DNA from: a virus
IMG/VR virus record: IMGVR_UViG_3300025646_000013
Location: 40,281 to 104,280 of that record
Direction: 5' to 3' (one strand)
DNA: 64,000 nt
Below are positions 42,517 through 51,123 of the stretch, in pieces. Each line of letters opens with the position of its first letter. Position 1 is the first letter of the stretch. The translations under genes were made by a program, and so were the position numbers. The notes under the pieces were generated by a model. It saw only the letters and a program-made list of their open reading frames with translations, was not told where the DNA came from and did no database searches.

Positions 42517-44112
42517 CTATGCTCCTGGACCTGCGGCTAATGATAAATCAATTTTCTTTAATCCCAAAGAAGATATTACATTAATATAAAGTATTATAAC
42601 ACCTTTTTCTGTTGGATCTGGTTTTGCCTTGAATTCAAAATCAACTATTATTTTATCTTTTTTCATTGAGCTCAGAAGAGAGCTAACTGAAGAAACTATT
42701 GTGTCATATCCAAACTTGCCTATTGTATCGTAACCGTATCCTTTTATTTTACTTGCAAGATAAGATACAAGCCTAATTTGTGGAAGCTTGCTAAAAGTTG
42801 AATTCATCGCAGCCATAGTAAAGTCATTAGTCAAATACACCTCAAATGGTTGAGATCGTCTAGCTTTATTGCTTCTATATATTGTATTGACTCCTATTAG
42901 CTCTAGTCTTTTCATTTCAGATGTATTTAGACTTGAGCCGAAAAGGGATATTGCTCCAGGTATTCTTTTTCTTATCATTCCAATATTTAATGGATTTGAT
43001 GCTACCAAACCTGCGACTGCTGCAGACACAGAATTTGTATACGAAAAGTCTAAATGCGAATGAGAAAAAACAGCTTCCCCATAAACTGGAATAACATATC
43101 TGCCTTTATCAGAGGTGATTTGGCCCAAAGAATTAAATTCAGTTAATTTATTTGTAATAACAGAATTGGCTTCAAGTATATCTATATCAGAAGACGAGAC
43201 TCCTCTTGTTTTAGATCCGATTATTCCAACCTGCACGTATCCCGTTGTATTGTGAAATTCATCTAAATAATTTGACAATTGAGTAATAAAATCTGGCCCA
43301 CCAGTTGAAATAATAGATGTTTCAAGTGGAACTATTATGTCTATAAAATCAAGCTCAGATAAAACAGAATATGTTTGTTCCAATCTTTCATAATATCTTT
43401 CATAAAATGTTTGCGAAGATGGAGTAGCTAAACCAACATCAAAATAATTTACCGAAACTAATCTTTGATCAAAATCTTGAACATACTCAAACATTGGCGC
43501 AGCAGAACAAATAAATATACTTCTTGCTCCAGCTCCGTATGCGTCAAATACGCCCCTTAATAGCGGACTATTGTTATCGCCTCTCAGCAAGTCTACTGCG
43601 TGTTGAACGGATCGAATTTTTACTGGACTGTTAAGTTCTAGTCCATCGCCATGCCCAACTAGCAAAACAGATTGCATGTTTGAAGAATTTAGATCTTCAT
43701 AGGATGGCCTATAGGTGATGCTACTTGATCTATTTCCCATTGGAACAGTTGGCTGCAGATTGTACTGAGAATCTTTTACTTCAAAACTAGATTCTATAAT
43801 AATTTCTAAAGTATCTTTGAATGTCTTTGCAATTACTGTATATTTTCCAGGAAAAAGATTTTCTGGTATTTTATAATTAAAAACAAATTCAGAGTTAGCG
43901 CTTTTTTCTATGTAGGCATTGGGGTCCGGCGTTGCGTTTGTAAAAAGATAGGATATTGGATTTAAAATTATTGAAGAAAATCTATTATCGCCTCTTGTAA
44001 TTCCTATCGTAACATCTATGGGCGTAGCCTGATTTGTTGGATCATAGGCTGATCCATTGTCAACAAAAAGAAATTTGATTTTTATTAAATCATTTTTTTT
44101 AACTATTAACAT
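42517..44112 (-). CDS. Sheath-like protein with an N-terminal Ig-like domain
   Basis: Protein of 531 residues. Residues 1-115 form an Ig-like domain (KKNDLIKIKFLFVDNGSAYDP, GKYTVIAKTF) closely parallel in layout to the N-terminus of the 301-residue protein upstream. The rest has sheath features: SVLLVGHGDGLELNSPVKI, LLRGVFDAYGAGARSIFICSA, SVSAAVAGLVASNPLNIGM, and a C-terminal domain with LASKIKGYGYDTIGKF and IIVDFEFKAKPDP. As a second sheath-fold protein next to the true sheath it may form the terminal ring at neck or baseplate, which is inference. Confidence 0.65.
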   Translation of the reverse strand: MLIVKKNDLIKIKFLFVDNGSAYDPTNQATPIDVTIGITRGDNRFSSIILNPISYLFTNATPDPNAYIEKSANSEFVFNYKIPENLFPGKYTVIAKTFKDTLEIIIESSFEVKDSQYNLQPTVPMGNRSSSITYRPSYEDLNSSNMQSVLLVGHGDGLELNSPVKIRSVQHAVDLLRGDNNSPLLRGVFDAYGAGARSIFICSAAPMFEYVQDFDQRLVSVNYFDVGLATPSSQTFYERYYERLEQTYSVLSELDFIDIIVPLETSIISTGGPDFITQLSNYLDEFHNTTGYVQVGIIGSKTRGVSSSDIDILEANSVITNKLTEFNSLGQITSDKGRYVIPVYGEAVFSHSHLDFSYTNSVSAAVAGLVASNPLNIGMIRKRIPGAISLFGSSLNTSEMKRLELIGVNTIYRSNKARRSQPFEVYLTNDFTMAAMNSTFSKLPQIRLVSYLASKIKGYGYDTIGKFGYDTIVSSVSSLLSSMKKDKIIVDFEFKAKPDPTEKGVIILYINVISSLGLKKIDLSLAAGPGA

Positions 44113-44487
44113 TTATTTTGTCTCTTCTTTTGTTGCCCCAACTGCCCAAAAAACTATTTTACCACCTCTTCCCCTTCTCGGGGAGCAAGCGTCTATAACG
44201 TACATTGTCTGTTGACCAAAATTGTTTGGAAGCTTTTCGTATATTCTATCGCCTTCTTTTGGATTAACAGAAGCTTCAAAAAAGTATACTACCTCTGAAT
44301 TTACTGATATTCCTTCATCTAGTTCTTGGGCGAGTTTGGCGTTTGCTGCTCCAGATGTATATACGTTCCTTGTTGTTACTCTTTCTAAGGAATCTTTATA
44401 GTTTCCATTTGCCATGATTCTCTGGATGTAAACATCATGACCCCAACTTGATAGTATTTTTTTGAATGTTTTTTCAAGATTAATCAT
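44113..44487 (-). CDS. Neck/head-tail completion protein candidate
   Basis: Protein of 124 residues with the segments LEKTFKKILSSWGHDVYIQRI, VYFFEASVNPKEGDRIYE and TMYVIDACSPRRGRGGKIVFW. The strand pattern with a G-D-R-I-Y turn resembles small head-tail joining proteins of the gpFII/HK97 gp10 kind. It overlaps the upstream connector by eight bases and abuts the sheath-like gene. Assignment rests mainly on position and size. Confidence 0.55.
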   Translation of the reverse strand: MINLEKTFKKILSSWGHDVYIQRIMANGNYKDSLERVTTRNVYTSGAANAKLAQELDEGISVNSEVVYFFEASVNPKEGDRIYEKLPNNFGQQTMYVIDACSPRRGRGGKIVFWAVGATKEETK

Positions 44488-45385
44488 AGCTTCTTATGCC
44501 TCGTCTAGGCATAGGATCTTCTTTCGGAAGGATTTTTCTTCCGGGCCCATACAATTCTCTATCTGAAAGATAATATACTTTTCCTGTTTCTGGATCAATA
44601 TTCTTGCCAGATGTACCAATGCTTTCGGTTGGAAGACCTTTTGGCACCATACCTCTTGGGCCTGTTTTACCTGCTAACATTTCTTTTCTTAAGGCTGCTG
44701 CTATTTGACACCATGTGGTTGCATTTCCTCTGGTGACTTCTATTCTTGGAAGGTTTCTGGTTGTTACCGTCAGGTCTCCAAGCTGGACTGAAACATCATC
44801 ATCTCCGCCATAAGAGTATGTTCTGCTTAAATCGCAAGCTGCAGCTGCTTTGATATACTCTAGTGCATTATACGGAAGGTCCGCACCTGTGGCGTCATCG
44901 TTTAACGAGTATATTTGTTTTACCTCAAGAGAATGACTGTATACTGCTTCTCCTATTTCAATTAGTGATGCTTCTGGAAAATATGCTTTTAATTCTTCTG
45001 GGTCTAAATATAGCGGGACTATATCTGGGGCAAAAGTTATCATTTCATCTGCTTTTAATATTACAGTAGGCTCGTATTCTTCTGTAGAGGTACTTACATA
45101 AAGCTGTTGATTCACGGTTATAGAAGTTCCACCACTTAGACTTCCAACAAATGTTATTTTATATGTATCAGCTACTGACGGGGTAAAGTCATAATAATAT
45201 TCTGAATCCGATATTTTACCTGAAGTAGTGATGTTCTGAGTTACGACTACAGTATCATCAGATTTTTTAATCGTTACAACTACAGCGACTGGAGTAACCG
45301 GTATTTGAGCTCCAGTTACTGGATTAGTGTCAACAAATTTAACTTTAATTCTTACTGTGTCATTGACTAAAACGCTGGTAGCCAT
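44480..45385 (-). CDS. Ig-like plus head-tail connector protein candidate
   Basis: Protein of 301 residues. The N-terminal 110 residues are an Ig-like domain (NDTVRIKVKFVDTNP, YYDFTPSVADTYKITFVG) shared in pattern with the 531-residue neighbour. The following part (YLDPEELKAYFPEASLIEIGEAVYS, ALEYIKAAAACDLSRTYSYGG) has the helical look of head-tail adaptor proteins, and the last 60 residues are Pro/Gly/Arg-rich. Its position between small structural genes and the neck protein supports a connector role, which is not proven. Confidence 0.55.
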   Translation of the reverse strand: MATSVLVNDTVRIKVKFVDTNPVTGAQIPVTPVAVVVTIKKSDDTVVVTQNITTSGKISDSEYYYDFTPSVADTYKITFVGSLSGGTSITVNQQLYVSTSTEEYEPTVILKADEMITFAPDIVPLYLDPEELKAYFPEASLIEIGEAVYSHSLEVKQIYSLNDDATGADLPYNALEYIKAAAACDLSRTYSYGGDDDVSVQLGDLTVTTRNLPRIEVTRGNATTWCQIAAALRKEMLAGKTGPRGMVPKGLPTESIGTSGKNIDPETGKVYYLSDRELYGPGRKILPKEDPMPRRGIRSYD

Positions 45386-45428
45386 AATATCTCCATAGTG
45401 TCAGGATACGTATTTATAGTAGCTATTT

Positions 45429-45722
45429 TTAGCTTAATATGGCTATTTCACTGTTGTCGGTAATTGCTATAGATTCAACAGAAACCAAGGCGGATACGTC
45501 TTCATCCAAAACTTCTACGGTAACATATCCGGAAGGACTGACCTCCATCGATACAACTGCTATTGTCGTGTAATTTGAATAGTCTTCTTGGCCGCCAATT
45601 AAAATTGCAATATTATTTAATATTATTGGAGAAGAAAGGCCTTGGGCGTATATGACCAAAGTGCCAGTATACGAATAGTTAGGTTGATTATAGTTTATTG
45701 CATCGCTATACAGCATCGGCAT
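45429..45722 (-). CDS. Small beta-rich virion-module protein
   Basis: Protein of 97 residues, nearly all beta-strand in pattern (SYTGTLVIYAQGLSSPIIL, VSMEVSPSGYVTVEVLDED), with no Arg, Lys, Cys or Trp. No family was recognised. It is the first minus-strand gene of the tail block and lies divergent to a plus-strand zinc-ribbon gene. ATG 45722 has an AAAGAAG ribosome site; a second in-frame ATG is two codons in. It could be a neck decoration or an Ig-like fibre unit. Confidence 0.6.
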   Translation of the reverse strand: MPMLYSDAINYNQPNYSYTGTLVIYAQGLSSPIILNNIAILIGGQEDYSNYTTIAVVSMEVSPSGYVTVEVLDEDVSALVSVESIAITDNSEIAILS

Positions 45723-45818
45723 CTTCTTTGAGTAGTGATCATTTTATTGGCTTATCATTGTCATTTTAATTTTAAAATTTATCATTGCGGACTTTTGGCA
45801 TTTCTATACTTTTTGCGA

Positions 45819-45830
45819 TATACTATATAG
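45819..45830 (+). promoter_or_regulatory. Promoter-like TATACTATATAG before the zinc-ribbon gene
   Basis: TATACTATAT here is also found at 51796-51805 before the other plus-strand gene pair, and TACTATA recurs in the minus-strand boxes. Transcription from here would leave a leader of about 26 bases carrying the AAGGAG ribosome site at 45845-45850. Confidence 0.5.
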
Positions 45831-45856
45831 TAATATGTACAAATAAGGAGCTCATT

Positions 45857-46090
45857 ATGTCGGCATGGAAAGAATTTAAGAAAAAAATAGGAAATACACC
45901 AATAGCGCTTTTAGATGCACAAAGTAAGGTTTCAGAAGAAGTGGCAAAAGAAAGAATGGATATTTGTGAAGGCTGCGAGCATTTAGTTGCAACCACTAAA
46001 CAATGTAGGAAGTGCGGCTGCTTTATGAAATTGAAAGTAACCCTTAAAAGAGCTCACTGTCCAATCGACAAATGGGGAACTGTCGAATAG
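45857..46090 (+). CDS. Small four/five-cysteine zinc-ribbon protein
   Basis: Protein of 77 residues from ATG 45857, chosen because AAGGAG lies six bases upstream; an in-frame TTG at 45785 has no ribosome site and overlaps the promoter-like box. The centre reads CEGCEHLV...CRKCGCFM...CP, a C-x2-C/C-x2-C-x-C cluster with a further Cys-Pro, as in the small zinc-ribbon proteins common in phage and bacterial genomes. The basic N-terminal helix (SAWKEFKKKIG) may bind nucleic acid. Function is unknown. It is one of only three plus-strand genes in the window. Confidence 0.8.
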   Translation: MSAWKEFKKKIGNTPIALLDAQSKVSEEVAKERMDICEGCEHLVATTKQCRKCGCFMKLKVTLKRAHCPIDKWGTVE

Positions 46091-46127
46091 TCGTTGGCAT
46101 TAAGCTTCTTTATCGCAAAAACTCTTT

Positions 46128-46893
46128 TTAAGAATAAAGGTCTTGAATTACATTTTGATGACTGATATAAAAAATATTATTATACTTTTTATATGATTTT
46201 TCTTCTTTGTCGTTAGATCCGTTCTAAACCATAAAATCCATTTACTCCAGAAAAATAATGAGCTATAATAGACTCTCTTGGAGTATTTTGGTCTTCTGGC
46301 GTTAAGGCCATGTGCAGAGTGTGCCCTTGCCAAAGGAGGGCATCTCCTTTTTGGGGAAGAAAAACTTGAGGCTCCCCATTGTTTTTTTGTATCTCTTTCT
46401 CAAGATAGCTAATAACTTCTTGTGGATCTTTTTTATAGTATATATGAATATCAGTATTCCACAAATGAGATCCCGGGACAAACGCAAAAGGTCCAGATTT
46501 TGGACTAATGTCTTCAAGAGCTATCCATAAACCAGCGTAATTTTCTGCAGATACCTTATCTACTTGACTTCCAACGATATAATCATGATGCCAAGCCTTC
46601 TGTGTAGAAACCCAACCAGTAAAGGCCAAATGTAATATCATTTTTTCTAAACCAAGTTTAGAAAAAACTTCATATATTGAGTCATGACATAACAGTGGTA
46701 AAATTTCTTCATGTTCCATGAAAGGATTTGATTGTTTCCATCCATTCTTACTTAACATTGAATTAACAGTTCCATTGTAATTGGGCGCATTAATGCTTGT
46801 CCAGTATTGTTTATAATTGTCTATGGCATCGTGTGGAATTAAATTTTTTATTATTATATATCCATTTTTTTGATAAAAATCTTTTTCATTCAT
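46128..46893 (-). CDS. PhyH-like 2-oxoglutarate/Fe(II) dioxygenase
   Basis: ATG 46893 is preferred over 46905 because GGAG lies seven bases before it. The phytanoyl-CoA-hydroxylase-like fold is shown by the WHHD motif (H102, D104), the GSHLW segment, the distal His in QGHTLHM (H191 or H194) and Arg206 (RESII), which should bind 2-oxoglutarate. Unshifted, the protein ends at ERI (226 residues). The last codons are GAA CGG ATC TAA, and a +1 shift at that CGG adds 30 charged, Asn/Lys/Tyr-rich residues ending at 46128. The extension is plausible but less compelling than at the other sites because the catalytic domain is complete without it. Confidence 0.85.
46218..46221 (-). promoter_or_regulatory. 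Candidate CGG +1 frameshift site 7
   Basis: Minus strand reads GAA CGG ATC TAA. Skipping one base gives GGA TCT AAC GAC AAA GAA GAA and an open frame of 30 codons. The weakest of the ten sites, since both endings are possible. Confidence 0.55.
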
Positions 46894-46910
46894 TTTATTC
46901 TCCATTTAAG

Positions 46911-46920
46911 TATAGTAACA
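46911..46920 (-). promoter_or_regulatory. Promoter-like TGTTACTATA upstream of the PhyH gene
   Basis: Identical 10-mer to the one upstream of the sheath gene. It lies about 18 bases before ATG 46893, just after the end of the next oxygenase gene, so the PhyH gene may have its own late promoter. Confidence 0.45.
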
Positions 46921-46929
46921 TATATCTCA

Positions 46930-47700
46930 TTAACGTGTCTGTCCGCAATCTTTCCTTAAATTTGGAATCCATATCCTATTATCGTTTGGATTTGCGTTCT
47001 CTGGTGTTCCATAGCAAAAGGCAGCTAGATATGCTACTCTAATCCCGTTTTTAACTGGTGTAACCTCGTGAGTTCCAACATAATTAGCTGGAGATACAAC
47101 GGCTGTACCCATTCTTGGTTTATGAATATAGTTTGCGTGTTTAAACTTGATTAATCCGCCAGTAAAATTGGTTTGATCGATTTCATGTTCATTTTCGACG
47201 CTATCGTTCATATATATATTAATACTGACTTTAACATGTTTTGGATATTCATTTATCTGTCCCATATTTTCTTGATATGGTATATTGTCGTCGCAGTGTT
47301 GGCCTATTCCTTGACCAGATGTGTACGTTGCAAAATGCCCTGGATATCTCCACCAGCAAACTGTAGCTGCCGCAGGATATATTTTGCAATACTCAACTAG
47401 AATTTTATATAACAAATCCTCTAAAAAAAATACAATGTCTTTCTGTTCTTTTGTTGGTTTTTGGTCATGCCAATTGCAAAGTGGATCTATAAATCTTTCG
47501 GGGGCAAGATTAATAGAATCTAAATCAAATTTAAAACCAGTCCTGTTTATAGCGTACTTTTTTCCATTTTCCTCTACATAAGTAAATGTGCCCTGTTCTA
47601 TTTTCCTTAAAAAATTTATATATTCAATTATTTTTTTGGGATCTATATTAAAAAGATTTTCAAATATACATAATCCACTTCCTACATCTATTATTTTCAC
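46930..47700 (-). CDS. 2OG/Fe(II) oxygenase (prolyl-hydroxylase-like), paralogue A
   Basis: Protein of 256 residues. Iron ligands are predicted at H135 and D137 (GQHCDDN) and H211 (GTHEVTPV), with Arg221 in GIRVAYLAAF for 2-oxoglutarate. An N-terminal domain of about 115 residues with KKYAINRTG and a conserved WWR segment is shared with the next two genes. All three have nearly the same His-Asp-His-Arg spacing, so they are tandem duplicates. The start overlaps the stop of paralogue B by four bases. The family hydroxylates proline or other side chains; the target is unknown. Confidence 0.88.
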   Translation of the reverse strand: MKIIDVGSGLCIFENLFNIDPKKIIEYINFLRKIEQGTFTYVEENGKKYAINRTGFKFDLDSINLAPERFIDPLCNWHDQKPTKEQKDIVFFLEDLLYKILVEYCKIYPAAATVCWWRYPGHFATYTSGQGIGQHCDDNIPYQENMGQINEYPKHVKVSINIYMNDSVENEHEIDQTNFTGGLIKFKHANYIHKPRMGTAVVSPANYVGTHEVTPVKNGIRVAYLAAFCYGTPENANPNDNRIWIPNLRKDCGQTR

Positions 47701-48584
47701 TGCCTATTCACCACCTTGTATTGAGCCGAGTGTTCTGAATAATTTTTTGATTTTAAATATTTTTTATAGTTATCGATTAGGTCTGGCATGTAGAGGTTGG
47801 TCGCTGTTTTTGCGGCTTCTGGATTTTTTAGTGGATCTACAACATTTTCTCCCACCTGTGCATTTGGAGTTCCTTGACTATACCAGCCAAGATAAGAGTA
47901 TCTTTCTCCAGCCTGAACAGTTGTTACCTCGTGTGCAGCTACATAATTTGAAGGGAAAAACAGTATATCTCCTTTTGATGGTTTATAATTTATATTTAGA
48001 TAGTTAAAATAATGATGACCACCAACAAATTTATTGTTATTTATTTCATGTTTTGAATCAACACAATCATTTAAATAAAAAACAGTACTAATAGTATTTC
48101 TAGTGGCCAATTGATCGGTTGGCGTCCAAACTCCGTACGAATAATCCGCACTTATATCAGAATGAGACCCCAAGAAAACGCCCTGTTTATACTGAACGAT
48201 ATGACCTTTTACTTTCCACCATACGCATTTTGCTGCTAGTGGAAATATTTCAAAATATTTAAATAAGTACTCATCCTTTGATGTTTCTATAAAATCAAAA
48301 ATTGATTTTATTTTTTCATCAGCATAGGTATGTATTGCCGAACCCCTACCGGGCATTAGATCTACGGATTCCTTGGGGAAAAAATAGCCACTTTTATTCA
48401 CGTAGCATTCTTCATTTGTTTCTGGATTGATAGACAATTTATACATTTCTTTTTTTTCTTTATTTATGGATTTTTTAGCAAAATCCAACACATAATCCCA
48501 GTCTAATTCTAAAGCTGATTCAAACAAAATTACTCCGCCACCAAGATTTTTGGGAGCTACATTATTATTTTTGGTCATAATCAA
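47697..48584 (-). CDS. 2OG/Fe(II) oxygenase, paralogue B
   Basis: Protein of 295 residues. Ligands are H141 and D143 (LGSHSDIS) and H218 (AAHEVTTV), with Arg228 (GERYSYLGWYSQG). The N-terminal half carries ECYVNKSGYFF and VWWKVKGH, matching paralogues A and C. It has a longer C-terminal tail (KKYLKSKNYSEHSAQYK) than A. It overlaps paralogue C by 20 bases. Located in an operon of oxygenases near the tail-fibre genes, so a virion or host-surface protein could be the substrate; this is inference. Confidence 0.87.
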   Translation of the reverse strand: MIMTKNNNVAPKNLGGGVILFESALELDWDYVLDFAKKSINKEKKEMYKLSINPETNEECYVNKSGYFFPKESVDLMPGRGSAIHTYADEKIKSIFDFIETSKDEYLFKYFEIFPLAAKCVWWKVKGHIVQYKQGVFLGSHSDISADYSYGVWTPTDQLATRNTISTVFYLNDCVDSKHEINNNKFVGGHHYFNYLNINYKPSKGDILFFPSNYVAAHEVTTVQAGERYSYLGWYSQGTPNAQVGENVVDPLKNPEAAKTATNLYMPDLIDNYKKYLKSKNYSEHSAQYKVVNRQ

Positions 48585-49509
48585 TCTTGTTTGGAAGATT
48601 TTTTCTTGTACCAGAACTACTAAGTCTTAACTCAGTTGGTTTTAATAGTTCTTGTATTTTTGGGTCAAAAAACTTTTGATTGGAATTAGAGATATCATAT
48701 TTTTTTATTATATAATTTAAATAATCTTCTCTTAAATTTTTCATCCAAATTTGACCTTGACTTCCAGCAGGAAGTTCTTCTTCAATTATATTAATTCCTC
48801 TCTCTGGATGAGAAGAGCCCTGAGCAAAATATCCTATGTAGGCATACCTATGGCCATTGATGCACTTTTGTATCTGGTGTGTTCCTAGATAATTTGATGG
48901 AAACATTAGTAGATCTCCAGATTTAGGAGTATATTTTACATCTGCGTAAGGGAAATATATTTCTCCATTATTGTATTCGTATTTTTTTATATCTTCTTTA
49001 GTCGAAACTGAAGAATTTAGATAAATTATTGAACCAACAACATTTCTAGTTGCTAGCTGTAGATCTGGCTCTTCTTTAAATTGATAATTTACATCATTGT
49101 CGTTATGGATTCCCATATCGCTACCTGGACTATATGCGAGTACATGCCCCAAAGTTTTCCACCATATATTTCTTAATATCATTGGAAATAATTCTATATA
49201 CTCTAATAATTTTTGATACATTACTTTTTCACAGTTTGCAAAAAAAATTGCTAGTTCTTTAGGACTTTGTTCATTAATAAAATTCATTATATGACTTGCT
49301 GAAATTTCAATATCTCTTATATTGTATTTATGTCCACTTCTGTTTACAGCGTACGGTATGCCATTATCTTCTTCGACAATAGTATAATCTTCTCGAATTG
49401 CTTTTTGTTTTAAAGCGGATAAATATGGAATTATTAAATCTTGATCAACCTTAATTGAATTTGGAAAACAAACTATTCCCATACCATAGTTTATATAATT
49501 TGAAGACAT
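48565..49509 (-). CDS. 2OG/Fe(II) oxygenase, paralogue C
   Basis: Protein of 314 residues. Ligands are H135 and D137 (GIHNDNDV) and H211 (GTHQIQKC), with Arg221 (HRYAYIGYFAQG). The double-stranded beta-helix core ends with SGDLLMFPSNY, the same segment as in B. Of the three paralogues it has the longest C-terminal extension. It follows the glutathione-peroxidase-like gene with two bases between stop and start. Confidence 0.87.
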   Translation of the reverse strand: MSSNYINYGMGIVCFPNSIKVDQDLIIPYLSALKQKAIREDYTIVEEDNGIPYAVNRSGHKYNIRDIEISASHIMNFINEQSPKELAIFFANCEKVMYQKLLEYIELFPMILRNIWWKTLGHVLAYSPGSDMGIHNDNDVNYQFKEEPDLQLATRNVVGSIIYLNSSVSTKEDIKKYEYNNGEIYFPYADVKYTPKSGDLLMFPSNYLGTHQIQKCINGHRYAYIGYFAQGSSHPERGINIIEEELPAGSQGQIWMKNLREDYLNYIIKKYDISNSNQKFFDPKIQELLKPTELRLSSSGTRKNLPNKIDYDQK

Positions 49510-49511
49510 AT

Positions 49512-50129
49512 TTAACCTAACGATTCAATAATTAATTCTTTTATAGTAAAATTAGATCCCATAATTACAGGCTCTTTATCTAGGGGCATGTCGCGCCAAT
49601 TAAACCTCATTATAACTTGACCATCTCTTCCAACTAAGAACTTTTCATAATTATGAGGTATTCTATTCATTGCTTGACCCGCTAAATTTTGACCTTCTGC
49701 GGCTTTTGCGGTTCCATCAGCTTTTGTGTCTGAGTATCTTCTTCTTTCTTTTCCTTTTAAGAAAGAAAAAAGCTCATGCTCATTTGATCCATTAACATCA
49801 ATTTTTTCTGATATTGGAAAATTAACATACTGATAGTTTTTTTTAATAAACTCGTAAATTTGCTCATTAGATGAAGGCTCCATTTTTCCAAATTGATTAC
49901 AAGGAATTCCTATAACTGAAAAACCACTTTCCTTAAACTCATTATGAATTTGCTGAAGCTCCCATAAATGCCTGCTCGTTCTAGCGTAAGACCATAATGG
50001 ACTACATCTGGGTTTATATCCGCACTTACTTGATATATTAACTATTAGAGTTAGTTTTCCTTTAAATTGGGCAAGAAGATTTTCTTGTTGATTTATTGAT
50101 TTTATTAAAATGTCATATACGTTATTCAT
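49512..50129 (-). CDS. Glutathione-peroxidase-like protein
   Basis: Protein of 205 residues. NISSKCGYKPR gives the peroxidatic Cys36 in the family's usual context, IPCNQFGKMEP gives Gln79, and EKFLVGRDGQVIMRFNW is the typical C-terminal strand with Asn/Trp. An insertion of about 20 residues (including SYARTSRHLWEL) follows the active-site loop, and Cys42 could be a resolving residue. The family reduces peroxides with thiols, usually thioredoxin in bacteria. Its place inside a run of iron oxygenases suggests protection against uncoupled turnover, which is inference. Confidence 0.87.
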   Translation of the reverse strand: MNNVYDILIKSINQQENLLAQFKGKLTLIVNISSKCGYKPRCSPLWSYARTSRHLWELQQIHNEFKESGFSVIGIPCNQFGKMEPSSNEQIYEFIKKNYQYVNFPISEKIDVNGSNEHELFSFLKGKERRRYSDTKADGTAKAAEGQNLAGQAMNRIPHNYEKFLVGRDGQVIMRFNWRDMPLDKEPVIMGSNFTIKELIIESLG

Positions 50130-50418
50130 TTTTTAATCCGCCAAAAACTACGCTGCAATATTCGCCTATTTTGACAACCCCATCAATATTACTGCCTTGA
50201 ATCTTGCCCGTCATAACAACTGATGCTTCTAATGGTATATCTGTTTTTCCTCTTAATTCAAAATTATTATTCTCAATAATAATGTCATCAAAAGTTATTC
50301 CTCCTCTAGGTTCTGATATGTGCGCAGAAAAGTTTTCTGAAATAAACAATTTATAATTGTCAACTCCAAGTGGAGAATATGTTTTTATAGACCATGATCC
50401 AATCATTAGCTTATTCAT
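50122..50418 (-). CDS. Small beta-rich protein of the oxygenase operon
   Basis: Protein of 98 residues with a beta-barrel-like pattern (GSWSIKTYSPLGVDNYKLFI, SVVMTGKIQGSNIDGVVKIGEY). No family was recognised with confidence. It overlaps the glutathione-peroxidase gene and the next gene by eight bases each, so all three are co-translated. It may be a partner or binding protein of an operon enzyme. Confidence 0.65.
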   Translation of the reverse strand: MNKLMIGSWSIKTYSPLGVDNYKLFISENFSAHISEPRGGITFDDIIIENNNFELRGKTDIPLEASVVMTGKIQGSNIDGVVKIGEYCSVVFGGLKNE

Positions 50419-51118
50419 AAACTGGTTCCTTTAATTTGGAAAGTCCTTCAAAGGTTGGTCCAATTCTTTCTCCTTTTTCATTTAAGCCAGTTTTTATTCC
50501 TTTCATCCAGGTCCAAGGTTCTTCTTTGTTTTTTTTCATTTTTGCATTTCCGTAACTCATTCTTTGATTCATTAAATCTTTGTCGTCCCAAATATTTTTT
50601 GTTTCAAATTCCACTTCTTCTAAAAGGCTATTTGGATAGATATTAAAAAACATAAACGGCATCCCCGCTGGAAATATTACTGGTTCACCAATTTTTGTAA
50701 TTTTCCAATTCATGTTAAACTCATCGGGCCACCAATAGCTTGGAATTGACGCACTCAATGGAACTGCGCCGTCAACAAAATAGTTTGGCGATCCGCTTAT
50801 CCATGTACTGTAACCTTCTTCTGTATGGAAGGCCCATCCAACCGTAAATGACATTATCCCAATAATGCTTGGCTGTGTAAGCTGTCTATTATTATAAGTT
50901 TCTCCTTTTAATACTTTGGGTACTGTATTTCCACCGTCCCACTGAACAACCACATCTTGCTCCAAAATGAGTTCCCATCCACTTACGTTTGCGACGCTAA
51001 GAGGAAGGCACTGGTACGCGTGTTTGTTGTACGTTTGGTCCATCCAATCTCTTTTTATTCTTGACTGTTTTATTAGAGGCGGATTTGGATGAGTTTTTAT
51101 TAAACTAATCTTAGTCAT
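50411..51118 (-). CDS. DUF6065-like protein of the oxygenase operon
   Basis: Protein of 235 residues. The pattern HAYQCLPLSVANVSGWELIL, then VQWDGG, FTVGWAFHTEEGYSTWISGSP, and VIFPAGMPFMFFNIYP resembles the DUF6065 family as I recall it, a cupin-like group of unknown function often found with 2OG oxygenases. It has no H-x-D motif in the oxygenase position, so it is not simply another oxygenase. The match is from memory. Confidence 0.6.
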   Translation of the reverse strand: MTKISLIKTHPNPPLIKQSRIKRDWMDQTYNKHAYQCLPLSVANVSGWELILEQDVVVQWDGGNTVPKVLKGETYNNRQLTQPSIIGIMSFTVGWAFHTEEGYSTWISGSPNYFVDGAVPLSASIPSYWWPDEFNMNWKITKIGEPVIFPAGMPFMFFNIYPNSLLEEVEFETKNIWDDKDLMNQRMSYGNAKMKKNKEEPWTWMKGIKTGLNEKGERIGPTFEGLSKLKEPVYE

Positions 51119-51123
51119 ATAAA

